In this document: piece after piece, positions 18,156 through 28,400 of the stretch
How positions within the stretch are numbered: position 1 is the stretch's first letter
Layout: the number at the start of each line of letters is the position of its first letter
Assembly (NCBI RefSeq): GCF_024297185.1
Contig: NZ_JANCTD010000010.1
Coordinates: forward strand, 62,001-126,000
DNA length: 64,000 nucleotides
Origin: Lewinella sp. JB7
Lineage (GTDB): Bacteria > Bacteroidota > Bacteroidia > Chitinophagales > Saprospiraceae
Reading direction: 5' to 3'
Notes under the pieces: model-generated
Seen by the model: only the letters and a program-made list of their open reading frames with translations
The model's database searches: none
Told to the model about the DNA's origin: nothing
Translations under genes and position numbers: made by a program

Positions 18156-19064
18156 ATGAAATTTGGTCAGGTCCCCGATCCGGCAGCCATCCACTACGAA
18201 TTGCCCGTGGAGCCCCTTGCCAATGCCGCCCGGCTTGATCGGTTCGAGCTGGGGGCGGACCAGGGCCGCCCCCATATCTATCTCGGCGCCACCGGCTGGA
18301 GTATGAAGGAATGGGTGGGAAAGTGGTACCCCGAGGGCGCTAAGCCCGCCGACTTTCTTCTCTACTACGGCGAGCAGTTCAATACCATTGAATTGAATAC
18401 CACCCACTACCGCATCCCCACTACGGAGACGGTGGAAAAGTGGTACGCTACCGTCCCGCCAGACTTCCGGTTTTGCCCCAAGGTGCCGAAGTCGATCAGC
18501 CACGTCAATGACCTCGGCGCCGGGGGCGACGCCCTGCCGCGATTCGTAGCCGCCCTCGATGGCCTACGCGAAAAGATGGGCTGCGCCTTCATTCAACTGC
18601 CCCCCTATTTCGGAGCCGACCGGCTTGCGGTAGTCGAGCGGTTTCTGGACCGTTGGCCCCGGCTGCTTCCCCTGGCCGTGGAGGTGCGCCACGCCAGTTG
18701 GTTCGACGACCCCTACGCTACCGAAGCGCTGATGGATGCGCTGGCCGCCCGGGGCGTCGCGGCCGTGATCAGTGACGTGGCCGGTCGTCGCGACGTGTTG
18801 CACGGTTACGTAACCGCCCCGCGCACCGTAGTTCGTTTCGTTGGCAACGGCTTGATCGAGAGCGACTACAGCCGTCTGGCCAGTTGGGCCGAGAAGCTGC
18901 GGGAATGGAATCTGCCGGAATCGTTTATCTTTCCCCACGAACCCGAGAACGTGTTGGCCCCCGATGCTTCCGCCTGGTTGGCCGATCATCTTGCCGCGAT
19001 GGACTTCGCCGTGACCCGGGGCCCATCGCCCCACCGGGGGCCGGAGCAAATGACCCTTTTTTAG
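18156..19064 (+). CDS. DUF72 (YecE-like) TIM-barrel protein
   Basis: 302 aa, cytoplasmic. It matches DUF72 throughout: GATGWSMKEWVGKWYPEG near residue 45, FNTIELNTTHYRIPT near 80, FCPKVPKSISH near 105, IQLPPYFG near 140 and the final PEQMTLF. The start MKFGQVPDP at the ATG is preferred; an upstream GTG would add 26 residues from the AT-rich intergenic stretch. The family has no established biochemical activity. Divergent from the DUF3857 pair; ppk1 follows 28 bp downstream. Confidence 0.92.
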   Translation: MKFGQVPDPAAIHYELPVEPLANAARLDRFELGADQGRPHIYLGATGWSMKEWVGKWYPEGAKPADFLLYYGEQFNTIELNTTHYRIPTTETVEKWYATVPPDFRFCPKVPKSISHVNDLGAGGDALPRFVAALDGLREKMGCAFIQLPPYFGADRLAVVERFLDRWPRLLPLAVEVRHASWFDDPYATEALMDALAARGVAAVISDVAGRRDVLHGYVTAPRTVVRFVGNGLIESDYSRLASWAEKLREWNLPESFIFPHEPENVLAPDASAWLADHLAAMDFAVTRGPSPHRGPEQMTLF

Positions 19065-19092
19065 CCTACTGGTATTATTCCCCCCGATCAAT

Positions 19093-21174
19093 ATGAAAGA
19101 CTTTCCGGCCATACCCCGCGACATCAGCTGGCTCTCCTTTAACCACCGGGTGCTACAGGAGGCTAAGGACCCCACGCTGCCGCTGTTCGAACGCCTGAAG
19201 TTTCTGGCCATTTATTCCTCTAACCTGGATGAGTTCTTCCGCGTCCGTATGGCTAACCACCGGAACCTGCTGCGGGTGAATAAGAAAACCAAGCGGGAAT
19301 TGGACATCAGTCCCAAGCAGACGGTCCGGACCATCCAGCGCATCGTGAACCGCCAGCAGGTGGAATTCAGCCGCATCTTCGAGAAGAAGCTCATTCCCCA
19401 ACTCGCCAAGCACGGAATTCACCTGAAGCGGCGACTCGACCTCACCGAGGAGGACCGAACCTACGTGGAGAGCTACTTCCGGGAGTACATGCTGCCCTAC
19501 GTACAGCCCGTGCTACTGATCAAGGATATGGTGCGGCCCTTCCTGAACAACGCCCAGCTGTACCTTTCCATCTACATGAAGGACAAGGCGAAGGGCAAGA
19601 CCAGCTACGCGATCGTGAAGATCCCGAGCGACCACCTGCCGCGCTTCATCGAGTTGCCGAACACGGACGGCAACCATAACCTGATCATGCTCGACGACAT
19701 CGTGCGTCATTCGGTCTCCTGGATGTTCCCCGGCTACGACATCGAGGATACCTTCAGCATCAAGCTTACCCGGGACGCCGAGCTGTACATCGACGATGAA
19801 TTCTCCGGTGATCTGCTGGCCAAGATCAAGACGAGCCTGAACCGCCGCCACGTAGGGCCCGCCAGTCGTTTCGTATACGACCGCACCATGCCGGCGGAAT
19901 TGCGGGAATACCTGCAGGATACCTTCGAACTGGAGCGCTACGATATCCTGGCCGAAGGACGCTACCACAACAACTTCGACTTTTTCAGCTTCCCGAACTT
20001 CGGGATGACGAAACTGCAAAACCCGCCCCAGCCGCCCCTGCCCTACCCCGCCCTGGAAGAAGCCTCCGACTACTGGGCCACCATCCGGGAGCGCGATCAC
20101 CTCCTGGTGTATCCCTACCATAAGTATGAATCGGTGGTGCTGTTCTTCGAGCGGGCCGCGGAAGATCCCGCCGTCTCCCACATCAAGATCGTGCAGTATC
20201 GGGTGGCCCGGAAATCGCGCATCATGCAGGCCCTCATGCGCGCCGTCACGCTGGGTAAGCAGGTCAGTGTATTCATTGAGGTGAAGGCCCGCTTCGACGA
20301 GGAGGCCAATCTCCGTTGGGGTGAGAAACTGGAGGAAGCCGGCGTACACGTGCACTACAGCTTTCCGGGCGTGAAGGTGCACTCCAAACTGGCGCTCGTC
20401 CGTCGGGTGGAAAACGGCGAAGAACAGATCTACAACTACTTGTCCACCGGCAACTTCCACGAGGACACCGCCAAGGTGTACAGCGATTTCGGACTATTTA
20501 CCGCGGATACCCGCATTACGAGCGAGGTCTCGCGCATTTTCAGCTTCCTGGAAAACGTGATGATTCCCGACCAACCCTTCCGCCACCTTATGGTCGGACA
20601 GTTCAATCTGCGCAGCGGACTGGAGGAACTCATCGACTACGAGATCGCCGAAGCCAAGGCCGGACGGCGGGCCGCCATGACGCTGAAGATGAATAGCCTG
20701 CAGGACGAACCCATGATCGAGCGACTGTACCAGGCCAGCCAGGCGGGGGTAAAGATCAACCTCATCGTGCGGGGCATTTGCTGCCTCGTGCCGGGGCGCA
20801 AGGGATACAGCGAGAACATTCACGCCGTCAGTATCGTCGACCGCTACCTGGAACACGCCCGGGTCTTTCACTTCCACCACTCCGGCGAGGAGCGCGTGTA
20901 CCTTTCGTCGGCCGACTTCATGACCCGTAACCTCAGTCACCGCGTAGAAACGACCTTCCCCGTCTACGACGAGGAGCTGAAGGATAAGATCTTCGAGATC
21001 CTGGATATTCAGTTGGCCGATAACGTGAAGGCCAGACTGCTCAGCGACCAGCAGGCCAACACCTACTACCGTGGGGGCAGCGACCTATCGATCCGCAGTC
21101 AGGAAGAGACCTATCACCTGATCAAGCGGACCCTGGTAGCCGAGCAACTCGAACTAGAGGAGAAAGCCGAATAA
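19093..21174 (+). CDS. ppk1: Polyphosphate kinase 1
   Basis: Transfers the gamma phosphate of ATP reversibly to polyphosphate. 693 aa, full length. N-terminal domain starts RDISWLSFNHRVLQEA; the phosphorylated His is H430 in VKVHSKLAL, in line with E. coli H435, and the second conserved His lies in RVFHFHHSGEERVYLSSADF near 585. Likely cotranscribed with the DUF72 gene. It ends exactly where the convergent xdhC-like gene ends (21174/21175), leaving no room for a dedicated terminator. Confidence 0.98.
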   Translation: MKDFPAIPRDISWLSFNHRVLQEAKDPTLPLFERLKFLAIYSSNLDEFFRVRMANHRNLLRVNKKTKRELDISPKQTVRTIQRIVNRQQVEFSRIFEKKLIPQLAKHGIHLKRRLDLTEEDRTYVESYFREYMLPYVQPVLLIKDMVRPFLNNAQLYLSIYMKDKAKGKTSYAIVKIPSDHLPRFIELPNTDGNHNLIMLDDIVRHSVSWMFPGYDIEDTFSIKLTRDAELYIDDEFSGDLLAKIKTSLNRRHVGPASRFVYDRTMPAELREYLQDTFELERYDILAEGRYHNNFDFFSFPNFGMTKLQNPPQPPLPYPALEEASDYWATIRERDHLLVYPYHKYESVVLFFERAAEDPAVSHIKIVQYRVARKSRIMQALMRAVTLGKQVSVFIEVKARFDEEANLRWGEKLEEAGVHVHYSFPGVKVHSKLALVRRVENGEEQIYNYLSTGNFHEDTAKVYSDFGLFTADTRITSEVSRIFSFLENVMIPDQPFRHLMVGQFNLRSGLEELIDYEIAEAKAGRRAAMTLKMNSLQDEPMIERLYQASQAGVKINLIVRGICCLVPGRKGYSENIHAVSIVDRYLEHARVFHFHHSGEERVYLSSADFMTRNLSHRVETTFPVYDEELKDKIFEILDIQLADNVKARLLSDQQANTYYRGGSDLSIRSQEETYHLIKRTLVAEQLELEEKAE

Positions 21175-22233
21175 TCATTCCCCGGTCCGCAGGTGGATCG
21201 TGCCCGGTCGACCACGCAGGGAACGACCGTCGCGATCCCGGAAAACGGAGATGATCTCGGCCACTACCGACATGGCGATTTCCTCGGGAGTCTCCGCACC
21301 GATGTCCAGTCCGATGGGCGTGTACAGGTGAGCGTAGTCCAGCAAGGCCGCTCCACCCCTCTGCCGGAGCAGCCCGTCGAGTTTCAAAGCCCGCTTGCGG
21401 GGTCCGAGAAGGCCCAGGTAGGGAGGCGAGAGGGGTAAGAAGTGCTCTAGCATCTCAGCGTCGCGATCGAAATCGTGGGACATGCACGCTACGGCGGTGT
21501 AGTCGTCCACGAATAAATCATGCACCCGGGCGTAATCATACAGGTGACGGGAGATATCCCCGAATCCGGTCGAAAATTTGCGTTGGTGGCCGATCACGCT
21601 CACGCGCCAACCGAGATGAAGCGCCGTGGTGACCAGGGGCGGAATGTCATAGTTATCGCCAACGACAATCAGGTGAAGCTCGGGCCGCAGCAGTTCGAAC
21701 AAGCGTTCGCTGCGCTTTCCGTCCTCGTCGGTAAAGGTTACGACCCGCGACCTGCCGTACGGCAGATCGACGGCGTCCAGGGGGACTTCCCGGAGCGCCC
21801 CGTCAAGTGGTTCCCCGGCCGGAGCCGTGACGGTCTGCACGAGCAGACGGGGTTCGCGGACGTCCAGCCGCCGGCGCAGCACTTCGATCTGGTTCGATTC
21901 GTCCCCGAAGTCGAGTGGAATGAAGAGAACCTCGATGCGACCGTTGCACCCCAGACCGATGCCGATCTCCCGGTCTTCCCCGTCCAAAGTATCGTACACC
22001 CGCTTGGTCGGTGCCCCCTGGTGAATGGCACGCTGGGCCCGGCGCAGCGCGTCGCCCTCCAGACAGCCGCCGCTGATGCCCCCCGTGTAGCGACCGTCCG
22101 CACCGACGAGCAGGCGCGCTCCGATGCGACGGTAGGAAGATCCCTCCACCCGAACGACCGTAGCGAGGGCACAGGCCGTGCCGGCTTCGCGGAAGCGATC
22201 GTATAGCTCGATGATGTTTCTAATCTCCTTCAT
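21175..22233 (-). CDS. XdhC/CoxI family protein (molybdenum hydroxylase maturation)
   Basis: 352 aa. N-terminal XdhC/CoxI domain (ATVVRVEGSSYRRIGARLLV, then GGISGGCLEGD) and C-terminal Rossmann domain (LHLIVVGDNYDIPPLV near 197-212). Proteins of this family bind molybdenum cofactor and help insert or sulfurate it in xanthine-dehydrogenase-type enzymes. It overlaps the MobA-like gene by 14 bp. No molybdenum hydroxylase subunit is visible in this window, so the client enzyme must be encoded elsewhere. Last gene of a long leftward cluster. Confidence 0.93.
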   Translation of the reverse strand: MKEIRNIIELYDRFREAGTACALATVVRVEGSSYRRIGARLLVGADGRYTGGISGGCLEGDALRRAQRAIHQGAPTKRVYDTLDGEDREIGIGLGCNGRIEVLFIPLDFGDESNQIEVLRRRLDVREPRLLVQTVTAPAGEPLDGALREVPLDAVDLPYGRSRVVTFTDEDGKRSERLFELLRPELHLIVVGDNYDIPPLVTTALHLGWRVSVIGHQRKFSTGFGDISRHLYDYARVHDLFVDDYTAVACMSHDFDRDAEMLEHFLPLSPPYLGLLGPRKRALKLDGLLRQRGGAALLDYAHLYTPIGLDIGAETPEEIAMSVVAEIISVFRDRDGRSLRGRPGTIHLRTGE

Positions 22234-22804
22234 GGCGCCGGTAATCTTCCGGAGTATCGATATCGAATAAGGGCGTCGGTGGGGTAAGCCGGAGTACGTC
22301 CGTAGGGTTTGCGTTCAGTATTCGCGCGGCTCCCGCGTCCCCGCCACCTTCCGCGAGACGGGCAAGATACGCCGCGGGGAAGAGGGCCGGCACCCCGGAG
22401 CGTTCTCCGTAAGCGGTGGCCACGATCCGGTCGGGGTGCTCGCGTCCCTCGTTCAGCATCTCCCGCAGGTAGTCGGGACTAATACCGGGTTGGTCGCCCA
22501 GAATGACCAGGAGGTGGGTGAAGCGGTCCAGTGCCGCGATCCTTCGGGCCCCTACACTCAGGGACGATCCCAGGCCCTCCGCGAAAGCGGGGTTATGGAA
22601 TAGTTCGACCGGCAGTCCGGCCAGACTCTCCGACACCGCCGCCCCGTGAGCACCCAGTACGACGAATACTTCGCCCTCCCCTGCTTCCAGCACCCGCCGT
22701 ACGGTGTGGCGGAGCAGGGTCCCCCCCTTCCAGGGTAGCAACTGCTTGGGCTGCCCCATACGTTGGGACCGGCCGGCCGCAAGAATGAGCAGGGCGGGAT
22801 TCAT
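22220..22804 (-). CDS. MobA-like nucleotidyltransferase (molybdenum cofactor cytidylyltransferase type)
   Basis: 194 aa with the GT-A nucleotidyltransferase signature ALLILAAGRSQRMGQPKQLL at residues 4-23, metal-binding ILGDQPGIS near 100 and GVPALFP near 135. The family includes MocA/MobA, which attach CMP or GMP to molybdopterin; adjacency to XdhC favours the cytidylyltransferase (MocA) role. The ATG at 22804 is chosen because 32 extra upstream codons have no conserved sequence and run into the lipoprotein gene. Translationally coupled to xdhC by the 14-bp overlap. Confidence 0.9.
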   Translation of the reverse strand: MNPALLILAAGRSQRMGQPKQLLPWKGGTLLRHTVRRVLEAGEGEVFVVLGAHGAAVSESLAGLPVELFHNPAFAEGLGSSLSVGARRIAALDRFTHLLVILGDQPGISPDYLREMLNEGREHPDRIVATAYGERSGVPALFPAAYLARLAEGGGDAGAARILNANPTDVLRLTPPTPLFDIDTPEDYRRHEGD

Positions 22805-22809
22805 AACGA

Positions 22810-23322
22810 TTAGGGTTGCAGGACGATCTCCACGATGGTGGCCGGGGTACCGTCGGCCGGCCCCTGTAGACAGTACGTAAGCGCGTCCTGGGTTACGCAC
22901 CGCAGACCGTCGGGTCCCGGGGCACCCGGGGTGATCGGACCGATCCGTTCGCGCAGTTCATCCTGGGTAAGGCCGACCCGGATCCCGTTTTGGGTGACCA
23001 CGTCGGGAGAAGTGACGTGTATGCTCGCGATCGTTTCTCCGGACGCGTCCGTAAGGACGTAGCCCAGGCGGTCCCTGCGCCGGCCCCGGATGTTGTATCG
23101 CCCGCCGTCCTCCTTCAGCAACTTACGGAAGGTAGCGACGGGAGCGCCGGGCCGCATATCCAGAAAGGCGCCGTCGCCGATCTCGTAGGGGTCGTCGGCA
23201 TCCACGTCGTAAATGGCGGTGTTCCCCGCATTCGGATTTTCGACCGGCCGGGTTTCGGGAGTGGTCGGGGGACCGTCCGAGCAGGCGCAGAGGACGAGGA
23301 GCAGGAGGGCGAGTCGGTACAT
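22810..23322 (-). CDS. Putative lipoprotein, 170 aa
   Basis: Short hydrophobic signal (MYRLALLLLVLCACSDG) with a Cys suited for lipidation at residue 14, then a Pro/Thr-rich linker. The mature part has two Cys (RCVTQDALTYC) that could form a disulfide. It contains a possible small repeat-like domain (GAPVATFRKLLKEDGG and GLTQDELRERIGP), similar in style to short outer-membrane lipoproteins of unknown role. Lies 5 bp before the MobA-like gene and 27 bp after GH67, on the same strand. I do not recognise the family. Confidence 0.8.
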   Translation of the reverse strand: MYRLALLLLVLCACSDGPPTTPETRPVENPNAGNTAIYDVDADDPYEIGDGAFLDMRPGAPVATFRKLLKEDGGRYNIRGRRRDRLGYVLTDASGETIASIHVTSPDVVTQNGIRVGLTQDELRERIGPITPGAPGPDGLRCVTQDALTYCLQGPADGTPATIVEIVLQP

Positions 23323-23349
23323 GGAGGAGCTGATCGGTAAGAAAAGTGA

Positions 23350-25449
23350 TCACCACCGGGGGCGAATACCGGGGGCGTAGGGGTAATCCAGCGATTTATA
23401 GTAGTCAACGGAGTGCGGCGGCTCCGGCACCCCGACCGGCAGGGGAAGACCGTTAAGCGACTGAAAGTACGCCAGGCTGGCGTCGCGCCACCACTCGGCC
23501 TCCCGCAGTTGAATGCGGAGGTACTGGGTGACTTCGCGGTGGCGAACGGGATCGATGCTTCCCGCCATTCCGGCCCACTCCTCAGCCATCCACCGTACTC
23601 CGGCCACCCCGGCCTCGTAGCGCCGGGCCAGGCTGTTCCAGAGAGTGGTGCCGTCGGGCATTTCATAGTCCCACGGCAGATGGTGGAACCAAAGCAGGAG
23701 TTCCGGTGGACAGGTCCGGGGGTCGCCGATTGTCGCCCGGACTTCCGGAGCGTACTGGGCCAGGGCGTTACTCCCGCTCGCCGTACGGTCGAATCCGATG
23801 CCCGCGGAATCGGCCCGGTGGTAGTAGGCCGGGTTCCACTCCGGTCGGTGCAGATCATCCACCCAGGGTCCCGGTCCGTAGTGGTGCCCCGTAGCCATAA
23901 GGTGGTGCAGCCCCAGGGGCGTCATGTAATCCACCACGAATTCCCGCGAACGCAGGAGCATCTCCACGACGGTGGCGTGCACGCCGGGATCGCTGAAGGT
24001 CATGGCGGCCCACTCTTCGTAGATTTCCCGGGAGGAGAGACCGGGGTCCCAGGCCAGCCGGCCGAAGGCGTACCAGTCGGCCTGGTTGAAGGGGTGGCCG
24101 GTCCAGTTACGGGCCGTACCGACGTTCGCCACACCGGCGATGCCGCTCAGGGTGGAGGCCACCGTCGTGCCGGCCCCAGCGCGGTAGGTGTCGGCCCGGA
24201 GCACTTCCTCGAAGAGGGGGGCGAGTCCGGACAGGTGGGTACCCTGCCCGAGATATTCCTTGGTCAGTTGTACTTCCAGCAGTACGGGCGTCTGCGGCAC
24301 GGCGCCGAAGATGGGGCTGAAGGGTTCGCGGGGCTGAAAATCAATGGGTCCGTTCTTAACCTGCAGCAGGACGTTGTCCCGGAACTTACCGTCCAGGGGA
24401 ACGAATTCTTCGTAGGCCTGCGCCGCGCGGTCGGCGTCCGGGTCGCTGTCGTACACGAAGGCCCGCCACATCACCGTACCTCCGTGGGGGGCCAGCGCGT
24501 CGGCGAGTACGTTGGCTCCTTCGGCATGGCTACGACCGTACTCGTTGGGGCCGGGCTGTCCTTCGCTGTTGGCCTTGACCAAAAACCCGCCGAAGTCCGG
24601 GATGAGGGTATAAATCTCGTCGGCCTTGGCCCGCCACCAGGCGATCACGGCGGGGTCGAGGGGGTCGGCCGTTTCCAGTCCACCCAGTTCTACCGGGGAA
24701 CTGAAGCGGGCGGTCAGGTAGAGTTTGATTCCGTAGGCCCGAAACACGTCGGCCAGGGCGGCGGCCTTGCGCAGATAGTCCTTCCTGAAGATCAGGGAGT
24801 TGGCGTTGACGTTGGTGACGACGGTGGCGTTGATACCCACCGAAGCGCACGCCCGGGCGTAATCGACGTACCGCTGGTCGATCACCTCCGGCAGGGTATG
24901 CCAGTTGAAGATCGAAAAGCCGGCGTACCCCCGCTCCACCGTGCCGTCCAGATTATCCCAGTGATTAAGGATGCGGAGATCGTAAGCGGGGTTTTCGACC
25001 AGGTCAATGCCCTCCAGTACCTGACCCGTCTGGAGCAGGCGCAGTAGGTGAAACGTTCCGTACAGCAGACCGCTCCCGTCGCGAGCCGCCAGCGTTAACC
25101 GTCCATCAGCATTATGAATGCGGTACCCTTCCTCCCCCACTGATGAATCCCGACCGGAGGGTAAAAGCGTAAGCTGCAGGCCGGTGTTTCCGGGGGGCGC
25201 GGACGCGGGTGCCAGGTCGATCCCCAACAAGCCATCCAAACCGGTACGCAGTTCTTTAAGCGCCGCCCCAACTTGCACGTCGGTCGTATCGATGCCGGGT
25301 GACAGGGACAGCGTGCCGAGTTGACGGGCATAAGCGTCCCGGAGGGTAACGTCCTGAATACGGTCGTACCGCAGCCAGAGTCGGTAGCCGTCTTCGGCGC
25401 GGATGGTCCAGCCGAGGCAGCAAAAGATTACAAGTACGGTGGTGCGCAT
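23350..25449 (-). CDS. GH67 alpha-glucuronidase, exported
   Basis: Removes (4-O-methyl)glucuronic acid from the non-reducing end of glucuronoxylan oligosaccharides by inversion. 699 aa from the ATG at 25449 with signal peptide LVIFCCLGWTIRA. GH67 catalytic residues are visible: general acid E296 (VKANSEGQPGP), D370 in NGPIDFQPREP and E398 in QLTKEYLG, with spacing matching the Cellvibrio japonicus enzyme (E292, D365, E393). An upstream in-frame extension to 25602 overlaps the PKD gene and is rejected. Placed 26 bp after the T9SS gene, so probably in the same operon. Confidence 0.95.
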   Translation of the reverse strand: MRTTVLVIFCCLGWTIRAEDGYRLWLRYDRIQDVTLRDAYARQLGTLSLSPGIDTTDVQVGAALKELRTGLDGLLGIDLAPASAPPGNTGLQLTLLPSGRDSSVGEEGYRIHNADGRLTLAARDGSGLLYGTFHLLRLLQTGQVLEGIDLVENPAYDLRILNHWDNLDGTVERGYAGFSIFNWHTLPEVIDQRYVDYARACASVGINATVVTNVNANSLIFRKDYLRKAAALADVFRAYGIKLYLTARFSSPVELGGLETADPLDPAVIAWWRAKADEIYTLIPDFGGFLVKANSEGQPGPNEYGRSHAEGANVLADALAPHGGTVMWRAFVYDSDPDADRAAQAYEEFVPLDGKFRDNVLLQVKNGPIDFQPREPFSPIFGAVPQTPVLLEVQLTKEYLGQGTHLSGLAPLFEEVLRADTYRAGAGTTVASTLSGIAGVANVGTARNWTGHPFNQADWYAFGRLAWDPGLSSREIYEEWAAMTFSDPGVHATVVEMLLRSREFVVDYMTPLGLHHLMATGHHYGPGPWVDDLHRPEWNPAYYHRADSAGIGFDRTASGSNALAQYAPEVRATIGDPRTCPPELLLWFHHLPWDYEMPDGTTLWNSLARRYEAGVAGVRWMAEEWAGMAGSIDPVRHREVTQYLRIQLREAEWWRDASLAYFQSLNGLPLPVGVPEPPHSVDYYKSLDYPYAPGIRPRW

Positions 25450-25475
25450 AGCGGTTAAAGATATACCGCCCCGTG

Positions 25476-28400
25476 CTAACGAATTACCGTAACCGTACCG
25501 AGTAAGTTTTCGGTGCGCCCGTCGTGATAAGTAACCTGGGCGCGCCAGGTATAGGCCCCCTGCGGGACTACTTCGTCGCTGCCGGCATAGGTGCCGTCCC
25601 ACCGGCCCGCGGGTCTCCCCTCGTCGAGGGCGTCGGTAACGAACACCCGCTGGCCGAAGGGACTGAACACCTCCAGGGTGTAAGCGCTGATCTGCATGCC
25701 CTTAGCGCCCCACTGTCGCACTTCCTCGGAGCCGGATTCCGGCGACAGCGCAGTGGGCACGAAGAAGCGGCCGAAAGACTCGGTACGGACAAGGCGGGCC
25801 AGCGAATCCGCACAGGTGAATCCGCCGGCGTGGTGAGCCGTAGCCGTAAGTTTGACGTCGTAGGTGCCGCCCCGCCGGAACACGTGCAGCGGAGAAAGCT
25901 CGGTGGACGCGGTCGAGTCACCGAATTCCCAGCGGTATGCGTCGGCCCCCGTACTGCGGTTGTCGAAGCGGACCTCCCCTACCCTGACCGGGTCTTCGTC
26001 CACGAACGGAAAGAAGTCAGCGGTCGGCGTCGACTCCACCTGCACCACGTCGGGTACCGTGAGGGTATCCCGGCACATGTCCCGGTTGATGGCCACCAAC
26101 CGCAGATCGTAGGATCGAGCTTCCGTTAATTCCACCTCGAAGCGTCGACCGACGAAGGGAGTATCTTCCCCGTCCAGGAACCATTCGTAGCGGGAGGCTT
26201 CCGTGTCCTTCGCCCGGAAGCTAAAGTCGAAGGGCGCACATACCACCGGTGGGGGAAGATCGAAGTCGGCTTCGGGCGCCGCCAGTACGGAAATGATGGT
26301 AGAGGACGTATCGCCGCAGCCGTGGGCTGACCGGGTAACGAGCTCGACGGGGTATGTCCCGGGTGCGCTATAAACGTGCGCCGGTCGTGCCTCGGTAGAC
26401 CGGTTTCCGTCGCCGAAGGTCCAGGCGTAGGCGGCGGCGTCCGGTGCGCCGGTCGTGAAGGGGACGCGCGCCGTGGGACCGCAAAATTCCGTGGCCGGCA
26501 CGGTAAAATCGGCGGCGGGTACGGCGTGCACCCGGATGCGACTCAGCACGGCCGTCGTGCTACAGCCGCTCGTGTCGGTGACCGTCACGCTGGGTTCGTA
26601 ATTCCCGGATCGCTCGTAGGTGTAGGTAGGAGACTTCCGGTCGGAAACATTGCCGCCGTCGTCAAATTTCCACTGGAACGTCAACTGATCGTTATCGTCG
26701 GCACCGGGGGTGAAAGTGGTGGTGAAGGGTGGACAGCTACTACTGTCGACGGCCGCCGGGCGAGCCAGCGGTTGCGGCAGCACGTCGATGGTGGCCGAGG
26801 CCTGTACCGGACAGCCCGTCAGGGGAGCTTCCGCGGCCAGGGAGATTACGTGGCGCCCGGGGCGGCTGAAGTGTACCGTCGGGCTTCTTTCGTCGCTGGT
26901 GATTATGCCCCCCACCCGCCACTGCGCGTTGACGAAGGTTCCCCCGTGCGTTTCCAGGGTCAGCTCTTCTTCCTCACAGATCGACTGCGGCACTTCGATT
27001 GCCAATGCGGGAGTGGGGGTGACCCATACGTGGGCGGTGTCCGTAGCCGTACCGCAACGACTTGCCCGGAGGACGATCCGGTGATGGCCCGCTTCCCGCA
27101 GCGTGATCAGCGGTTCGCTTCCCCTTCCCGTGGCGACTTCCCGGCCCAGGGAATCCAGCACCGACCAGGCCAGGGCCGCACCCGGCGTGGATCCGCTGCG
27201 CGGGCTGAACGTCCAGGGTTGACAACCCCGCGTTTCGTCCAGACTGATGAGGGCTCGTACGTCGGGGGGATGTACGGTTACCTCGTCCGAGAAGGTATTC
27301 CGTCCGCAGGCGTTCGTAGCGGTAAGGGAGATCCGGTAAGTGCGGAACGTGTCCATTTCCGTAGTGAACGCGGGCACTTCCGGGTGCTCGGCCTCGCTGG
27401 TTTCTCCGTTGCCGAAAACCCACTGGTAGCCGGTGGGCTGTCCGACGCTGCGGTTATTCAGTCGGGGTGCGAAGGGCGAGCAGCCGTGGTCGAGGGCCAT
27501 GGCGAAGGATGCCCGGGGCGTCGGCTTTACGGTGACGGACTGCTCCCGCGTCCCCGCCCCACAGCCGTTTTCCGCTACGAGGGTGACGGTCAGGGTGGTA
27601 TCCTTCACGAACCCACCCAGGGTATGTTGGACCGAGGGGAAGGTGCCGATGGTGTCCCGGCCGATGAACCACGCCGTGCGAATGTCCTCCCCCGTCAGTT
27701 GACCCTGCAGATCCAACTGAAAGGGCGCACAGCCGATGACGCTGTCCAGAGTAAAGTCGGCCGTTGGCAGAGCCGTGACGTACACGCTTCGTTGGGTGTC
27801 GACGCGGCAGCCCGCCGCCGAAGTGACGCTCAGTTGCTGCACGTAAGATCTGCCTCCTGCTGAATAGGCGTGTTGGGGTGTAACCTCGTCGGAGGTGGTC
27901 CCGTCTCCGAAATCCCAGTGGTAGGTCGCTCCGGGGTCTTCACCGGCCGGCCGAAAGTCAGTCTCGGCGCACAGGGAGTCGGGGGTGCCGAAGCTTGCGT
28001 GCGGGCGACCGTCGTAGGTCAGGAGTTTCGTGACGGAGGCGGAGCAGCCACGTTCCGTCGTGCGGGTGTAGGTGTATTCGTAGGTGGAGTCGGGTACCAG
28101 GGATGCAAGCCTGACGGTGTTTCCCTCCAGGCCCGGTCCGCTCCAGGTGCCGTCGGCCGGCTCCGCCCCTTCCAATAAAACGGTCAGTGCCTCCCCCTCG
28201 CAGATTTGCTGAGCGGGCCCCGCATGCAGTTCCCGACCGGGGTTGCTAACCGTCACTTCCCTTGTTGTCGATCGCTCACAGTTCTTGCCCGCATCCAGAG
28301 TGTAACGGTAGATGAACACACCGCCGCCCGTAGCCCAGAGGTCGATCACGCCCGAGACGGCGTCGATCCCCGGCCCGCTCCACTGGCCGCCCGTGGGGGA

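Noticed and set aside
23413-25047. 544-aa plus-strand ORF
   Set aside because: Fully antisense to GH67, which has all catalytic residues; high-GC codon usage opens the opposite frame.
26376-27863. 495-aa plus-strand ORF
   Set aside because: Antisense to the PKD protein, compositionally biased to Gly/Arg.
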